Below, one piece after another: positions 10,745 to 23,457 of a stretch of 64,000 nt of DNA. The notes under the pieces were generated by a model, which searched no databases, was not told the origin of the DNA, and worked only from the letters and a program-made list of their open reading frames with translations. Made by a program: the position numbers and the translations under genes. How positions within the stretch are numbered: position 1 is the first letter of the stretch; every line of letters begins with the position of its first letter. This DNA comes from Oscheius sp. JU75 (lineage: Eukaryota; Nematoda; Chromadorea; Rhabditida; Rhabditidae), in the NCBI GenBank assembly GCA_037178855.1, contig JASJZC010000002.1, positions 6,956,501-7,020,500 on the forward strand, written 5' to 3'.

Positions 10745-11685
10745 ACTCTTGTTATGACGTGTGTAATAGGCGGACACCTCTAACTGTTGTACCAGCTTCG
10801 CTGCCCATACAGAAACCAGAAGAACTAGGCGGAGTACGAAACCGGGTTGTTCGGATTCATAGCTCAGCGCGCTATCTGCTGAGCTGTAAGAACGCGACTG
10901 CGTCGCTTCGCCCGTCGCCGCGGGGCCTACGGCTAGACACAAACACAACATAAGAGAGATATTTTGAAGATAGAACTGACAAATGTACCGTGACTTAATT
11001 GTAAGCAGATGACTAAAATTTAAAAATGTGACATGCTGACTTTTCTGGCTCCCTAAGCTCACTCAAAAAAAGGTTACAAAAGCTAATGTCATTGTGTTCA
11101 AATCCACTACATATTTCAAACTGTTCTACTGATTGTCACTTCCTATCACCTCTTCTGGGATTTCCCCTTTTCCACAGGGCTTTTTCTATAGTTTAACTGT
11201 CCCGCTCGTATTCTCATCTGTTCCATCTAGGTAGTCCAATTCAAAAGTTCAAATTATCTGAAAATTAGTGGTTGAATTCTTGTAGACATGTTGGTTTACC
11301 TTGCCGAGACGGTACGGCAGCAGAGGTTCCTTTAGCGTCTAGTTGTCTCTCACTAGACTCTCTTGGTTCAAAACGTTCCGAACACTCGCATGCAAACTCA
11401 CGTGAATGTAAGAGATGGCTCGTGTGAGCCAATTCAACTCAGTACAACCTGGACTGCATGAACACATCAAATTTTGAGTCCATGGCCGATGCAATATATA
11501 ATTGGCTCCTCGTCAGCCTTATCTGAAAGAGCCTCATAAAAGCGTGTCGTACTTTCGTATGAGCCCAGAGATAGAGAGACAGTGACGGTCAGTTGCGAGA
11601 GACTCTAGTGACTGTCCGTTCCTTTTGCTCTCACTGACTCTTTTTTCCTAATGAAGATTCCATTCCAATACTGGATCATGTTCAG
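10745..11685. other. Intergenic region with carboxypeptidase promoter
   Basis: No coding region is seen. Near the right end are a TATA-like ATATATA (11494-11500) and TTATCTG (a reverse GATA site, about 11519-11525), both suitable for the carboxypeptidase gene that starts at 11686. Confidence 0.4.
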
Positions 11686-12686
11686 ATGAGACTCCTTTTC
11701 TTCATCTGTTCCCTCCCATTTGTTTTGGGGGCTAAAGATGACGACTTGGTCAAGAACCTGCCCGGCCTCACCTTCCAGACCAACTTCAAAACCTACTCTG
11801 GATACCTGAATGCCGGGAACAATGGCAGCTGGAGGATGCATTACGTGTTCGTTTTGTGCTCTGACTAGAGGGGATGATTGTAGTTTTGATGACTTTCAAG
11901 GGACGATTTACAGCCTGAAACTGATAAGCTACTAGGTGACTCTTAGGCGTTTGGAAGGAAGAGAGACTTTACAAACTGTCACGGTCACTGTCAGTAGCTG
12001 TCTCTCTGTCTGTCTGTCAAGTTCTGTTTCAGATTGGTCGAGTCCCAAAACGACCCAGATAATGATCCCTTGCTTTTGTGGTTCAATGGTGGACCGGGAT
12101 GCTCCTCCTTCGGTGGTCTCTTCGAAGAGCTCGGACCATTTTACATCAATCTGGATGGACAGACCCTCTTCGAGAATCCTTATGCCTGGAACAAGAAGGC
12201 CAACGTCTTGGCTCTCGAGTCTCCTATCGGAGTAGGATTCTCCTACGACAACACGGTTGTCAACTTCACCTCGGCCAATGATGATCAGTCGAGAGATCAG
12301 AACTATGCTGCTCTCGTGGACTTCTTTACCAAGTGGGTCCTTCTATTTTCACTGTAACCTTGTCTTTTAGTGTTCAGCCACATTATTCAAACCACTCCTT
12401 CTTCCTTTCTGGAGAGTCATACGCTGGTAAGACCCTTCAAAGCATTGGATGAGCCTCCTTTAGGTGTTTACATTCCCATGCTCTCCGCCAAGATCGTGGA
12501 AGGAATCAATAGCAACACCTTCCCAAACAAGAAATTCCAAGGAGCAGCAATTGGAAATGGATTCATGCATGTCCAGAAGCTTATGAACTCTCTGGTAATA
12601 TGGAGCGCATACCACGGAAGAATCTCCCCTGCGTGAGTGACAGAAAGTCTGAGAGACAAAGAGAAAAAGAGACTGAGAGAGAGAGA

Positions 12687-12740
<54 letters not shown>

Positions 12741-13951
12741 AAAAGGCAGAGGGACAGAGAAACAGAGAAACAAAGAGACAAATTGACAGAGAGACAGAAA
12801 ACTCTTTCCAGGAAGTGGAAAGACATCAAGGCCAACTGTTCCACCTCTGGAGCTAGTCACTCTGACGACTACAACTACCAACAATTTATGACCAGTAACA
12901 ATGGAATGGACTACTCCGGAGACACTTCCTATTGTGGACAGCTGATCAGCCCACTTATTACTAACTACCCGTAAGCTGTAACACTTTTTCCGACTGTATT
13001 GACTCCAGAGCCGGAAACGACACCGACTTCGATCAGTACAACTACTACCAAGACTGCTACGTCATGACGCAGTCAGCCAGTGGAATGAAGAGGCGATCCA
13101 ACGCGGCCTTTGGAAGCTATACCCAGCTGGGACAGCCGAACACGGCTGTTTTAACGAACTATGACTCGACTGACAATCAGTGGGGATATCCTTGTTGGAA
13201 CGATGTCGCCACTAAAGCCTATTTGAACAGGAAGGATGTTCAGGACGCTCTGCACATTGAGGCTGGATGGTCAAAGGCGGCCAACAATACGTGGAATGAC
13301 TGCAAGTAGGTGCTAGGAAGACAAAAAGACAAAAAAGTTCTCAGTGACCCAATATACAATCTTTATAACATAACATATGCCGACCAGACCACGTTCTTCC
13401 AGTATGTCATCGACAAAGTCAAGGTAGTGCTTTGTCTCTGCCTGTCATTTCATTCTTACAGGTGCCCAACTTCCGTTTCCTGATATATAACGGTGATGTC
13501 GACACCGTCTGTAACTATTTGGGAGATTCCTGGTTCATCGAGTCCCTAGCCCAAGCTTACTCTGTGACAGGTGGTGACCGCAATCCCTGGCTCTTCGCCG
13601 AACAGATGGCCGGCTTTGTGCAAAACTACAAGTTCAAGAGCCTCAGTATCGATGTCCTGACAGTCAAAGGAGCTGGTCACTTCGTACCCAATGACCGTCC
13701 AGGACCCTCCCTCCAGATGATCACAAACTTCATGTTTGGTCCAACTAACTACTCTTCCAGTTCTCAAATCAATCCCCAGCCAAAGGTGAGACTATTGATA
13801 TGAACTGGATGACCCTTTTCAGCTCTCTCCTCTGATTAAATCCAATGGTCAAGGCACCACACAAGCTCCTCAGCCTACCTCTCCAAAGGGATCTTCACTA
13901 CTTTTGACCCTTCCTGTTTCAATTCTTATCATTGTCAAGAGCTTTATGTAG
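11686..13951 (+). CDS. Serine carboxypeptidase (family S10)
   Basis: A lysosomal or secreted exopeptidase that removes C-terminal residues. Nine exons (11686-11846, 12033-12332, 12371-12426, 12464-12632, 12812-12970, 13009-13305, 13345-13423, 13462-13785, 13823-13951) give exactly 557 aa. It has a signal peptide ([16 protein letters not shown]), the oxyanion/substrate motif [11 protein letters not shown], catalytic Ser in SGESYAGVY, catalytic Asp in [12 protein letters not shown] and catalytic His in [14 protein letters not shown]. The C-terminus is Pro/Thr-rich and then hydrophobic ([13 protein letters not shown]), which suggests a membrane or GPI anchor rather than a free lysosomal enzyme. 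The exon 1 donor (gttcgt at 11847) was chosen because it restores HYVLVESQ; a few bases either way are possible. Intron 4 holds a GA/GACA microsatellite. GATA sites suggest gut expression. Confidence 0.93.
12645..12800. repeat. GA/GACAGA microsatellite in carboxypeptidase intron 4
   Basis: About 150 nt of (GA)n grading into AGAGACAGA units. It produces long artificial Ser/Leu-rich ORFs on the opposite strand. Confidence 0.9.
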
Positions 13952-14054
13952 ATTTATATATACTGTATTTTGAATGAACCGCTCTTACTCACAACTATAG
14001 CTCGGCACACAAATTTAACTCATTCTCTCTGTCTCTGTCACTATCTCAAGCAAT

Positions 14055-14384
14055 ATGAAAGAAATAACCAAGATGCTACAAGAGGTAGTTTGTGACTGCG
14101 ATACGCTGACTTATAACGACCCACTTTGTTAAAAGACTGATTGAACTCCAAAGTGCACTGTCCAGAGTACATCGTCCAGGATCTCGGAAAAATCGTAAGC
14201 TCTTCTATAAACAGCGTCGGTTGAAAAAGCTCGGACTTCAGATAAAGGTACTTGAGGATATGGAGAAGAATAAATGTATGTGGAGAAGGATGCCAAAATA
14301 GATAAGTTGCGTGCCGAGGTGGAACAGCTGCGAAAAGAAGTAGCCGAACTGAAGGCAGGTATCGGAAAGATCCTGACCAAATGA
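14055..14384 (+). CDS. Possible small coiled-coil protein
   Basis: A tentative model. ATG at 14055 opens MKEITKMLQEVVCDCDTL, and a chain of short introns would lead through HCPEYIVQDLGKI to a heptad-rich end (KLRAEVEQLRKEVAELK) that stops at 14384. A rival frame over the same bases reads as a basic segment (RKNRKLFYKQRRLKK), and I cannot choose between them. The coding-like codon pattern near the 3' end supports some product. The gene would converge on PARP, whose stop is 196 nt away. No family recognised. Confidence 0.35.
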
Positions 14385-14579
14385 ACTCGCTGTTAAAACA
14401 TTTATTAACAGATCGAGGAGACAAGAAAAGCCAGATAAGATTAAATGTTATTCCGCTAAAAATCGGAATGAATGTAGATGATGTTTTTGAAGAAATGTTT
14501 TTCGAAGAGGAGGAGGAGAGGAGACACGGGATGACGCAACAAACATTTAGAGGGACGAGGAATTAGGAGGAGATAATGA

Positions 14580-17500
14580 TTAAATTAGGAACTTGACACG
14601 GCAGAGATAGCGGTGCCGGACTTGGTCAGAGTCGTAGACGATGAACTCGTTGTAGTACAGGTAGCTTCCAGCATCACCACTCGTCTCCGTGCACCTTATG
14701 GACTTGCCGAGCGGGATGATGTAGCCCTGAAAGACAGCCTGTAGTCTCTGTCTCTCTGTCTTTCTGTCTCTTTGTCTTCCTGTCTGAACACACATCTGGA
14801 TGCAGATAATCCTCTTCCGGATTCGGGTAATTCTTTCCAACGCCCCAGATCGAATTGTACTGGGTATCCTCGGAAGTCAGCCCGCCACTGCCTCCCCAGG
14901 TGTGCTTCTTCATCTCTCCCAGGGCCACCTCACAGAGCAGCAGGTAGCCGACATTCTCATCCTCAACCTGAAATGCGGTTATAAGTCTAGGGAATCCATC
15001 AATTTGAAACATAGTAAGAAACACAGGAGTTAGAGACAGTTAGAAGCATGCAGTTTTTCAGAGGGTAAACGAACGAGACGGTCGGCATCTGACTGCTTCT
15101 GTTGTTGTCCAGCTCTAGCGGCCTGAATACGGGCAGCTCTAGCTGTCTGCAAGTCTAGCAAAAGCTGGCGATGATGGCAGGGCCGGCAGCAAATATGGGT
15201 AAGTTAAAGGGCATTACATGTCTGACGCGACAGTAGCCGGCCGATTTAGAGATCATGTCCGCGAAATAGACTCCTTGACCGAAGGCGTGTCCTGTCTGAA
15301 TTCATCTCGGTACAGCTCCCATTATGAAACCTGCTTGGAGGGCATCCGGAGGAGCGATCTTCAGGCCCTGCATGAGAATCCCCGGATAGTTCTGAATCGG
15401 AGAGCCATGCCAGAGCAGCTTGCGGTTGGGGAAAGTTATCTTGAAATTGGCAGCGTCGCCGTAACGATCGAGACGGATCAACTCAAAGAAAATGATAAAA
15501 TTTTGCCTTCTAGAGCTATTAAAACAAAAAATATACAAGTCCGTGACCGAACCCGTGTCCGCTGGATCAGAGAGCACTCTAATCGACTGCGCTCTAGTTT
15601 ATTTCCAACGAGTAGTAGCACCACCGTTTGAATGCCCGAAGCTTGGCGTTTGCGCACAAAGAAGAAATTTACCCATTTCCCATTTTCCACTATTTTCTCA
15701 GCATTTTTCTACTTTTCTATTAGTGTTATAGTATTCTAGGCATATAAAAACCTACTTGTCACCTAAATTACGTGGAAACCGCAAGATTTACGCGAACTGA
15801 GCTTCAAACGGCTATTTTCCAGACGAAGACGTTCCTGCGCTCTTTAAACCATAATTTTTCACCCATTTTTGGCTTTATAGAATTCGAAAATGGGTTCGGA
15901 ATTACGAAAAGGATACTGAAAACACACGAAAATACAACTTTTAATTTAGGAATTAGAAAAATTGGCTTTTTGTCGGCACGCAAATCGTGGCGGGACCCAA
16001 ATTTTCGTTTTCGGAAAACCTTTAAAAAATGGCCTCAGTGCCGCTATTCATTGGAAACAGACTATATTCGGGTTGGAGCGCGGCTCCGATCAGGTGGTTT
16101 ATTAGCAATTCGTATGCAAAGTACTCACATCAAGCAGTTCAAAGCCCTTGTAGCTGTGAGTGTAGCCGGCTCCGTTGCTGATGTACTGTGTGATAAGGTT
16201 GAAGTCCGAATGGTTGCGAGGGACGACTTCCATCTTCGTCATCAGCTTTTTGTACTGCATGTCGATCGGATCCAGGCCCTTCTCCGCGGATTCCTGATTG
16301 GTCATGCTGAGAATGTGGCTGACGAACTGGATATCTAAGAGGGCGTCGATCATTCTTCGCATTTTCTGTAAGATGGTGAGTCAAGAGATAATGGAATGAG
16401 TCACAAACCTCAATCTGTTCGTTGCGTGAGAGTATGGTAGGGGTGGCGTTTCCAAAGGTCTGGGGCAGGGTTGAGTAGAATTTGTTGGAGATCTCCATCA
16501 GTTTACTGTGAACTACCTTGCCGGCACTTCCTTGTGCAATCTATAAGGGTGTGGGTTAGACAGAGAGACAGAGAAACGTAGATAGGAAGAGACAGAAAGA
16601 TAGACATACCTGCTCGGCAGCCTCATTGAGCAGTCCACTGCCACGAGAGATCTGCAAGGCGGTCAACTTTCCCATCGGCAATCTCTCCAGATCGAGACCG
16701 TACCCATCCAGAGCCCTCTTGATGTTCTTCACGTTGAAGACCTTCAGCAGAATCTCCTTGATCTCCTGAGGCAGAGTCGACTTCGTTCCAGCCGCAAACA
16801 GGTGGCCGTCAGCTCCACAGATGATGGTTCCGATCTCCGTGTAGTCCATCTCAATGAGCCACATGTAATCGGGCTTGGGGTTGAAAAAGTGCCGCTCACG
16901 CCATTTGTTGCCGGACAGAAACTCAAAGTCGTGCTCGAATTCGGAGGTAGCATCCTGTAGCTTATGGAATGTCTCGGAGAAGGTGCTGCCTCGCTTCGAG
17001 CCGATTCGTCCCCAGGAGCGGAACACGTAGTATCTGGAAATGGTCAGATGAGTCATTGTCACTGTCAAAAACTTACATCTCCCTATCATCATCTTTCAGA
17101 AGCTGCATTTTGAAGTAGCTGTTCCTATTGGTCGCGATGCAGGTTTGACACAGGGTGATTGAGTACAGGTCCTCTGAAAGCTGTACTTTGATAAGGCTAG
17201 AGAATGGAACTTACGTCTGTCAGTTCTCACGACATGAACCTCATTTCCATTTGGGAATTCCTTGTCGATGACAATACCTCTCTTGACTATCACTCTGGCC
17301 GTCTTGTCTTCCGGCTTGATGCCCCACATGCACTCCGGGTTCGGCATGTTGACGAAGGCTGTGGCCGATTGATCCTTCAAGAACTGTTCGTACATTCGTC
17401 TAAAATGTTAGTATGAGACTGTCTCTGTCTCGGCCTAACCTTTCGGGAGACTTTTGCTTGGCCTTAATGGTATAGGTTTCCGGATAGCGATCTCCGACGC

Positions 17501-18082
17501 TTACGGACGAACTTCTCTTTGTGGGCGGTTCAACTTCTTCTTCGGCATCAATGCCTCCTCCTCATAGTCCTCCGTCTCTGAATAGTCATCGAAGTACTCT
17601 TCCTCGTCCGTCATCTGGCTGGACTGACAGTTTGTAAGAAGGATTTCCTTGTGTTCCGACGAGATCTCAGAGAATCCGAGGATCTCAGCCACTTTTCCTT
17701 GGAACTTGTGCTCGTAGAATAGACAGAGGAAATGGAAGTTCAAGGTGGGGCTGACGCAGATTGTGACATCCGAGCTGTCTATCGTCTCTGTGCACTTCGC
17801 ACAGATACTGGAAAAAATAGGTTAAAAAGATATAGAGAAGAGAACTCACACTTCTTTGTCGAAGTATCGAACGGCCAGCTTGTTGTACTCCGTCGGTAGC
17901 ATGGCCGCATAGTTCTTGATCAGGACGGCTTCGATCTGACAGTCATCTTCGCTTGTCTGGAAGATGAGAATGTGAGACAAAGACACAGAGAGACGGAGAA
18001 ACAGAGAGAGAAAGAGAGACAGAGAGACAGCGAGATAGAAAGATACAGAGACAAAGAGACAGTAGCCTACCTGGCAATCCAT
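14580..18082 (-). CDS. PARP-1-like poly(ADP-ribose) polymerase
   Basis: A nuclear DNA-damage enzyme that transfers ADP-ribose from NAD+. Exons from 18082 leftwards: 18071-18082, 17850-17956, 17440-17807, 17215-17399, 17077-17173, 16610-17033, 16409-16540, 16129-16365, 15331-15481, 15227-15291, 14794-14967, 14580-14726; about 685 aa. Domains in order: one PARP zinc finger (CAKCTETI ... FHFLC ... GFSEISSEHKE), an acidic linker, WGR (VFRSWGRIG), regulatory helices and the catalytic domain. The catalytic triad is present: His in KLLWHGS, Tyr in GQGVYFADM, Glu in YYNEFIVYD. Human PARP-1 has two such fingers plus Zn3; here I see one, with a shortened C2-to-HC spacing. In exon 3 the frame shifts once near 17520-17550, so a small intron (35, 50 or 56 nt all fit) or an indel is needed. 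The 39-nt intron 15292-15330 is clear. Confidence 0.93.
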
Positions 18083-19832
18083 GAGCGACAATGTGTGTGG
18101 AGTTGCAACTAATTACCCGTAGTTGAAATCTATACTATTGCAAGTTAGAAACTTGTACGTTTGACAGAACAATAGTTGTTAAAAAATAAAGAAGAAAGGT
18201 GCACTTTTTCTGCGGAGTGAGAAATTCAGCAGAAAATCGATACAGATCCCAATCCCTTCCCTCATAATGTAATATGCCGGGTCAGTGTCGCGGCGGTCGC
18301 CGCCGTACGCTGTCGGCTGCCGCAGGAGGGGAGACTATATAGGCGAGGAGAGAAATAACGTTAGAATGAGAATGCGCGATGAAGGATTTACCATCTTTCG
18401 GCTGAACCGTTGTGATGCCAACTTTTCACCTGCTGAGCGTTTTTGTTGTTTTTTGATTTTGCTATTTTTAGTAAACTAAAGATTGGTTGGAACTGTATAG
18501 GTTCTCAACCACTGTTTTTCGTGTCTATCCTCAACTTGGACAGTCTACAAAAAGTAGAGTTATTAACTTCAGCTACTTATGCCTGGTAACTGGGAAGCTA
18601 ATTTTCAATATTTCTCAAAGTAAACTGTTTAGACATATGGTAAGGTTTGGTCAGGGGATAGTCATTGACCAGGAAGATACGCTTAGTACTCAAGGGAGTG
18701 GTTGTCTCCATGTGTCTGATACCATAAAACATTAGACAGAGCTAGAAAAGTTCTAACAACTTTTGGAGGAAATAGACAAGACATATTCTTTCGTTCTCAA
18801 CTGTTAAATTCCCAAAGTACGAGATATTGATTTTTCAGTCTAACGGAATTTTGCAATGTTGTGGAACTAACCGAATGAGGCCTACTCCTACGAGAAGAAC
18901 ATGAACACAAAACAAGTAAACCCTAGACAGTCTATTTTTCGAAACTTGTCATAGATGCATTCGATATACTAGGACTAGTCGCCAACACTCCTGGGGGAAC
19001 GATATAGTGCTCTTTTTTTGCAACTTGAACTGTTTAACTCTCTTCTAACTGATCCTGCCAAAACCTGTCAAGGATAACACTTAACAGAAAGGCTACAAAC
19101 ACTGCCAACTTGACATGCGTCGCACATCTTTTACAAAATGTTGACTATAGCACTCCTACAAGTACTGTAGTGGATTCTGAAACGGTGTAGAGAGACTCAT
19201 AAAGTAGTTGCAGTGCCCGAAAATGAGGCTTAAAATTGTGAACGGTTTGAAAATTGGAATTGGTCTTATTGCTGAACCTAATGAAACCAGGGTATGCGGG
19301 ACGGACGAGGCATTACTCGTAAAATACATCCTGTTGCCTTCCAAAAGGGCAAATATTGAGAAAGAACGTCAGAGGAAAGGCCTCTAAACACTGTCTAATG
19401 TACAGTTCAATCAATAACATCCAGAAGATGGAGCACAGCCATCATAATTTAGATCATTGATGCTGTGATTCGCGGTCAAGAATAGAGCACAAAGATGACT
19501 GTTTCGGACTGCAGACTGCTGCTGGCCGGGCGCATCTGGGAAAGTATTGCGAATTGCTCCATGTGAAATGAGCAGATCAACGATACAAACTATCAGTTAA
19601 AGATTCGAATTGGACTCGAATACACCAAATGTTCATTATTAGGGGCAAACCGGATGCTGTTGCAAAAGTATATAAAGCAAAAGAAGTGCGACACCAAGAG
19701 GCGATCAGTAACTACAGTCTCTAGCTTTGAACTCCTTTTGATGGCACTGCTTTGGGGGGACGAATGGAGGGCAATAAATATACATTGGTTTGGAAGGCCT
19801 GAGAGACTGTGACCCGGAAGGTTTGAGAGAGA
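18083..19832. other. Intergenic, no recognised gene
   Basis: This holds the PARP promoter at the left (GC-rich, with GCGGCGGTCGCCGCC near 18289) and AT-rich DNA beyond. A single 82-codon ORF at 18487-18735 (+) has no family resemblance and no splice support. I see nothing else I can defend. Confidence 0.4.
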
Positions 19833-20326
19833 TCAGAAGCCGGAAGGCGACGCTGCCAGAGCGGGAATGAGATGGGAGAGGAGGACTGCCAGTTCGCGGG
19901 TTTGACGGCGTTCGGCCTGCTCACGGAGTTCTCTTGCGGTGCGAGTTAGGTTTTCGACCTGCAAATGAGAATTTTGAGAGAAACAGAGAGTCAGAGATAC
20001 AGATAGACAAAGAGACAGAGACAGTAACTGACCTGATCAATACAGTACGCCCCATCTTCCAGAGCCGCTCTCCGTTCCGCCTTCAGACTCCGGAACTCTC
20101 TCTCGTACTCTTCGATCTCCAGATCAAATTCCCGGTCGACCCTGGCTCGAATTTTTCGTCGCAGCTGGACCTTTTTAACCCTCCGAGTCACAGACTTGGC
20201 CTTCAGTCTTCTCCGGTCCTTCAGAGCCATCAGACTCTTCGAACAGCCAGCTCGACCGCGTTTCTTGCCCATCTTTCTGGAAGCCGGAACAGTCGAGGAC
20301 GACAAAGAAGTCGAAGCTTTGTTCAT
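19833..20326 (-). CDS. Basic coiled-coil protein, unrecognised
   Basis: Two exons (20033-20326 and 19833-19958), separated by a 74-nt intron carrying CTCTGTCTCT repeats, give 139 aa. After a Ser/Thr-rich start comes a strongly basic segment (RMGKK-type, KDRRRLKAKSVTRRVKK, RRKIRARVDREF), then an acidic/basic helix (LEIEEYEREFRSLKAERR) and a second helix (LTRTARELREQAERRQ). The composition suggests a nuclear or nucleolar nucleic-acid-associated protein; that is inference. The reading frame is long and splice sites are clean, so I regard the gene as real. No homolog recognised. Confidence 0.6.
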
Positions 20327-22028
20327 GGAGCAGTGTCTTCCTGAAATATAGTTAGTAAGATGGAAAAAAAGGTTAGGCCAAAAAATCCTAAAGAAACTCA
20401 GGAGAGAAAGACTACGGTAGACTGACGAAGATACGAATCATTGCGTCGGCAGGAGGCACGTCGCGAGACCTTTTTAAACGAAACGTTTCGCAAAGACGAA
20501 ACATTTCGTCGGATGACGGATAAGTGTAGGGGGATACTGTAGGAATGAATCGTTGATTGGTACAGTAATCTTGGCAGTTTGGAAGCTCCGGAAGCATATC
20601 AACATAATTTCCAATTTTGTAAAAGGGTAAACAACTACCTTCTCTAACTAATAAAAAAGTTATTCGTATCTCTTCAATAAAATGGAGCTACTCGGTAGGA
20701 AGGGGCCTATCGTAACCAAATTGTTTCAACCGATCAGATAGTCACATTCTTGCAGTAAAAAGTAAAGGGGCCAGACGATTCCGAAAGATTCGAATGATCA
20801 CTAGGGATGGTTCCAAACTTGCCCCAGTCTTTTTTTGATGCCGGGAACCTCTCTTCAGTTTTCCCTAGTCATGGCCATGTTGTTACAGTCTCCCTCGGTC
20901 TTCCCACTGTCATACCTCAGCTTCCAGTCTATCTCTTCCATCTGCACCTTACGTTCCAAAGCTATGAACCTTTTTCAGGAACGCCTTCTACGGTAGCTTG
21001 AACGACAGACACTGAAGACCGGATCGGTCACCAATTATGTTGTCATTATGGAGGACTATACCTCGACCTATAACATCTGCTGTTTGATCTGACAATTCCC
21101 TATCTTAGAAGTCTATCTTGATGTCGTGATGTACCGTGATGTCAGGAGACTACCATAACCCGAACTCTATGAACTGGCAGTCGGAAGAGGTAGACTGGAA
21201 GCATGTTGTTGACAATAGCAGTGTGGTGGCCATGCAAAACTCCATACGTATCTGGATGAACTACTCTTACGTCAAATTATTGCAGTCTGTGAAAGGTTGG
21301 CAAAATCTGAAAGATACCAGACTGCGCACCAACTCTCTTACGCCAGTTTCATGGTAGACGAGAGTTGATGCTGAGCCTGTTACCTGTACTACTGTAGTCG
21401 ACCTACTGTAGATTGTCGGTCGACTCTGGATCTAATTGTTGAGTTACCATACCCATGAGCTAGTACACAGACTCCTAGGCATCCAGTAGGACACTAGACC
21501 CACCTTTACTGGTCGACGGCACGACGTGAACCTCTGTCTCCTGGATCTCTTGTACGTACACAACTGCAGCCATGATTGGACTTGAACCCTGAGAGTCGTG
21601 TTAACGGAACGCCCGTCTGAATAGGATGAAGGAACGCGTTAAGCGTGCGACAAGCACCACATAATCCATCAAGAAGACACAAGAAAGAGAGTAACAATTT
21701 TATTTTTGGAAGCACAACATTTAATACGGTAAACTGACCTGCTCTGTCTCTCGGCCCGGCTGGGTCGTGTCCGGGAATTGGGCCCGGAGTGGACATCCTC
21801 ATCGAAAAAAGGTTTTTTTTTTTCGACTACGTCCGACCTCGTCAGAGGTGCGTTCCCCTAAGACTCGAGGGCCTAAAGGAACGACACTTGGCCCGCACTC
21901 TGAGAGAGTGGACCGGGAAGACTATGGAACCTGCAGTAGAGGGATTATAACAACACGGATAGAAGAAAAAAAGCCTCCTCTTACCGATTCTCAGGCATTA
22001 ACGATATATACTTTTTTGGATTACTGAG
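20327..22028. other. Intergenic, no recognised gene
   Basis: This holds the promoter of the basic coiled-coil gene, with a paired motif ACGAAACGTTTCG / CGAAACATTTCG near 20478-20510. A 73-codon plus ORF at 21136-21357 has no support. A tRNA-like fragment near 21556-21640 does not fold properly. Confidence 0.4.
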
Positions 22029-23162
22029 TTAAAAGAAGTCGCTCAGGCCGTGGGACGGCTGCTGACAGAGGAGAGGGTCTTCCCTGGCTTGACGGCAAGC
22101 CACGGCTCGGTCTCGGACTCGCTGGTTGCAGGTCTCACAGATCTGAAAAGGGACTTAGGGTTGACAGAGACGGTACAGTACCTCAATCTGGACACGACCA
22201 CCGGAGATGTGAAGACAGACACCGCCTTCGGAGGGAGTTTGACTGGGAGAACCACCGCCAATACTGGCCACGATGGCTGCGATCTGGTTGTCCTGAAATA
22301 GGAGAAAGTTACTGTCAGAGTCAGGATTCACTGTCACTGTCGCTGTTACTGCCTCAAAATCGATAAGAGACAATCGCAATCGCTTTTCACAGTACTTACT
22401 TTGTTCATAACGGATCTCAGCGAGACCATCTCCTTCTCCAAATTTTGTAGGTGCAGCTTCAGTGCCTTGTTCTGTGTGATTAGGTTCTTGTTCTCAGCGA
22501 TCAGCTCCCGGTTCCTGTCAACCAACAGCTTGGACTCTTCTTTCTTCGTGGCACGGTAGTTTCTAAAAGCTCAATGGTTTTCTATGTCATAAAGTTGAAA
22601 AAACTCTCCTGAGAGCACAACTACGTTGTGAGACCCATTTACCTGACTATCACCGCCCATACCCTAACCCATTATTTTCGCTCCTGGCTTGTTGCTTGTC
22701 TCCTAACCCAAAAAGTTCCACAAGTTAATGCGCAGCGTACTTCTCTTTACAAATCTTTGCATGAGTTGGTGCTCAGCGTATGCATTTACCCGAAAGTTGG
22801 TGCGCAGCTCCCAATTCCCCCTACCCAACAAACCTGGCATAGTCAGCCATCTTGCTAGTCGAGGTAGCCTTATTCGGCCTTCCTATCTTCGTCTTCACGC
22901 TTTCCTCCGACGGACTGGGGCTGTACATCCGCGTATAAGGATTCTTGCCAGCTGCGGATCTCACGGGTCTCTTCATCGGTCCCGGACTGTTGTAGTCTTC
23001 AAGAGGCTCTTGGAAGTCCGGATAGTTATGGGAGAGTGAAGGGACACTGTTGTAGTCCTCCTCCTTGACATAGTCATGGATCTGGTCGAAACTGGTAGCT
23101 GGCTGGCCATACCATCCATTGTCCATGTCACACAGAGGGCTCGACTCCTGGTAGTAATCCAT
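22029..23162 (-). CDS. bZIP transcription factor
   Basis: Four exons (22834-23162, 22400-22562, 22182-22292, 22029-22142) give exactly 238 aa. The N-terminal half is acidic and Tyr/Ser/Pro-rich, typical of an activation domain. Splicing at a rem-2 junction creates the basic region KMADYARNYRATKKEE, followed by a leucine zipper with heptads LVDRNRELIAENKNLITQ and LKLHLQNLEKEMVSL. The basic region lies across an intron border and is invisible in unspliced frames. The C-terminus is Cys-containing (ICETCNQRVRDRAVAC), an unusual addition that could bind metal or form disulfides. Intron 3 is a typical 39 nt. The gene is transcribed away from Ash2 out of a shared 295-bp region. The subfamily is not assigned; the ARNYR core suggests a divergent nematode ZIP factor. 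Confidence 0.8.
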
Positions 23163-23457
23163 CTTGGGCCAAGATTTGAGGGTCCTTAAACGGAAAAATA
23201 AGCATAAGTAGCTCAAAAAGGGTTGTAAAAGAGAGGCAAATTCAAGGAGATTGGCCTAAAAACTGTCCAGGGTTACACCCCTTGCGAAAATCTACGAAAC
23301 TGCGCCGTGGGTCAGACGAGAGACAGTCCTTTAAATCGCATTGGGTCAGCTGTCAATTTTTCTATTCAAATGGGAGTTTCTCTCAGTTTCTCGAATTTGA
23401 AGTTTTATGATTCTTACTGTTTACGTGTCTCTTTAAGAAAATTGTGATTTTTAGGAG
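23163..23457. promoter_or_regulatory. Divergent promoter between bZIP and Ash2
   Basis: Only 295 bp separate the two start codons, so both genes must share this region unless one is trans-spliced from farther away. A TTTTTAG-like acceptor lies just before the Ash2 ATG. Confidence 0.5.

Noticed and set aside
12460-12884. Three long minus-strand Ser/Leu ORFs
   Set aside because: They are translations of the GA/GACA microsatellite in the carboxypeptidase intron.
14041-14424. Minus-strand ORF of 127 codons opposite the small coiled-coil gene
   Set aside because: Shadow frame; the plus strand shows heptad structure there.
21550-21650. tRNA-like segment (GGACTTGAACC T-loop complement on the plus strand)
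   Set aside because: A T-loop-like and a D-arm-like piece are present on the minus strand, but the T-stem, anticodon stem and acceptor stem do not pair.
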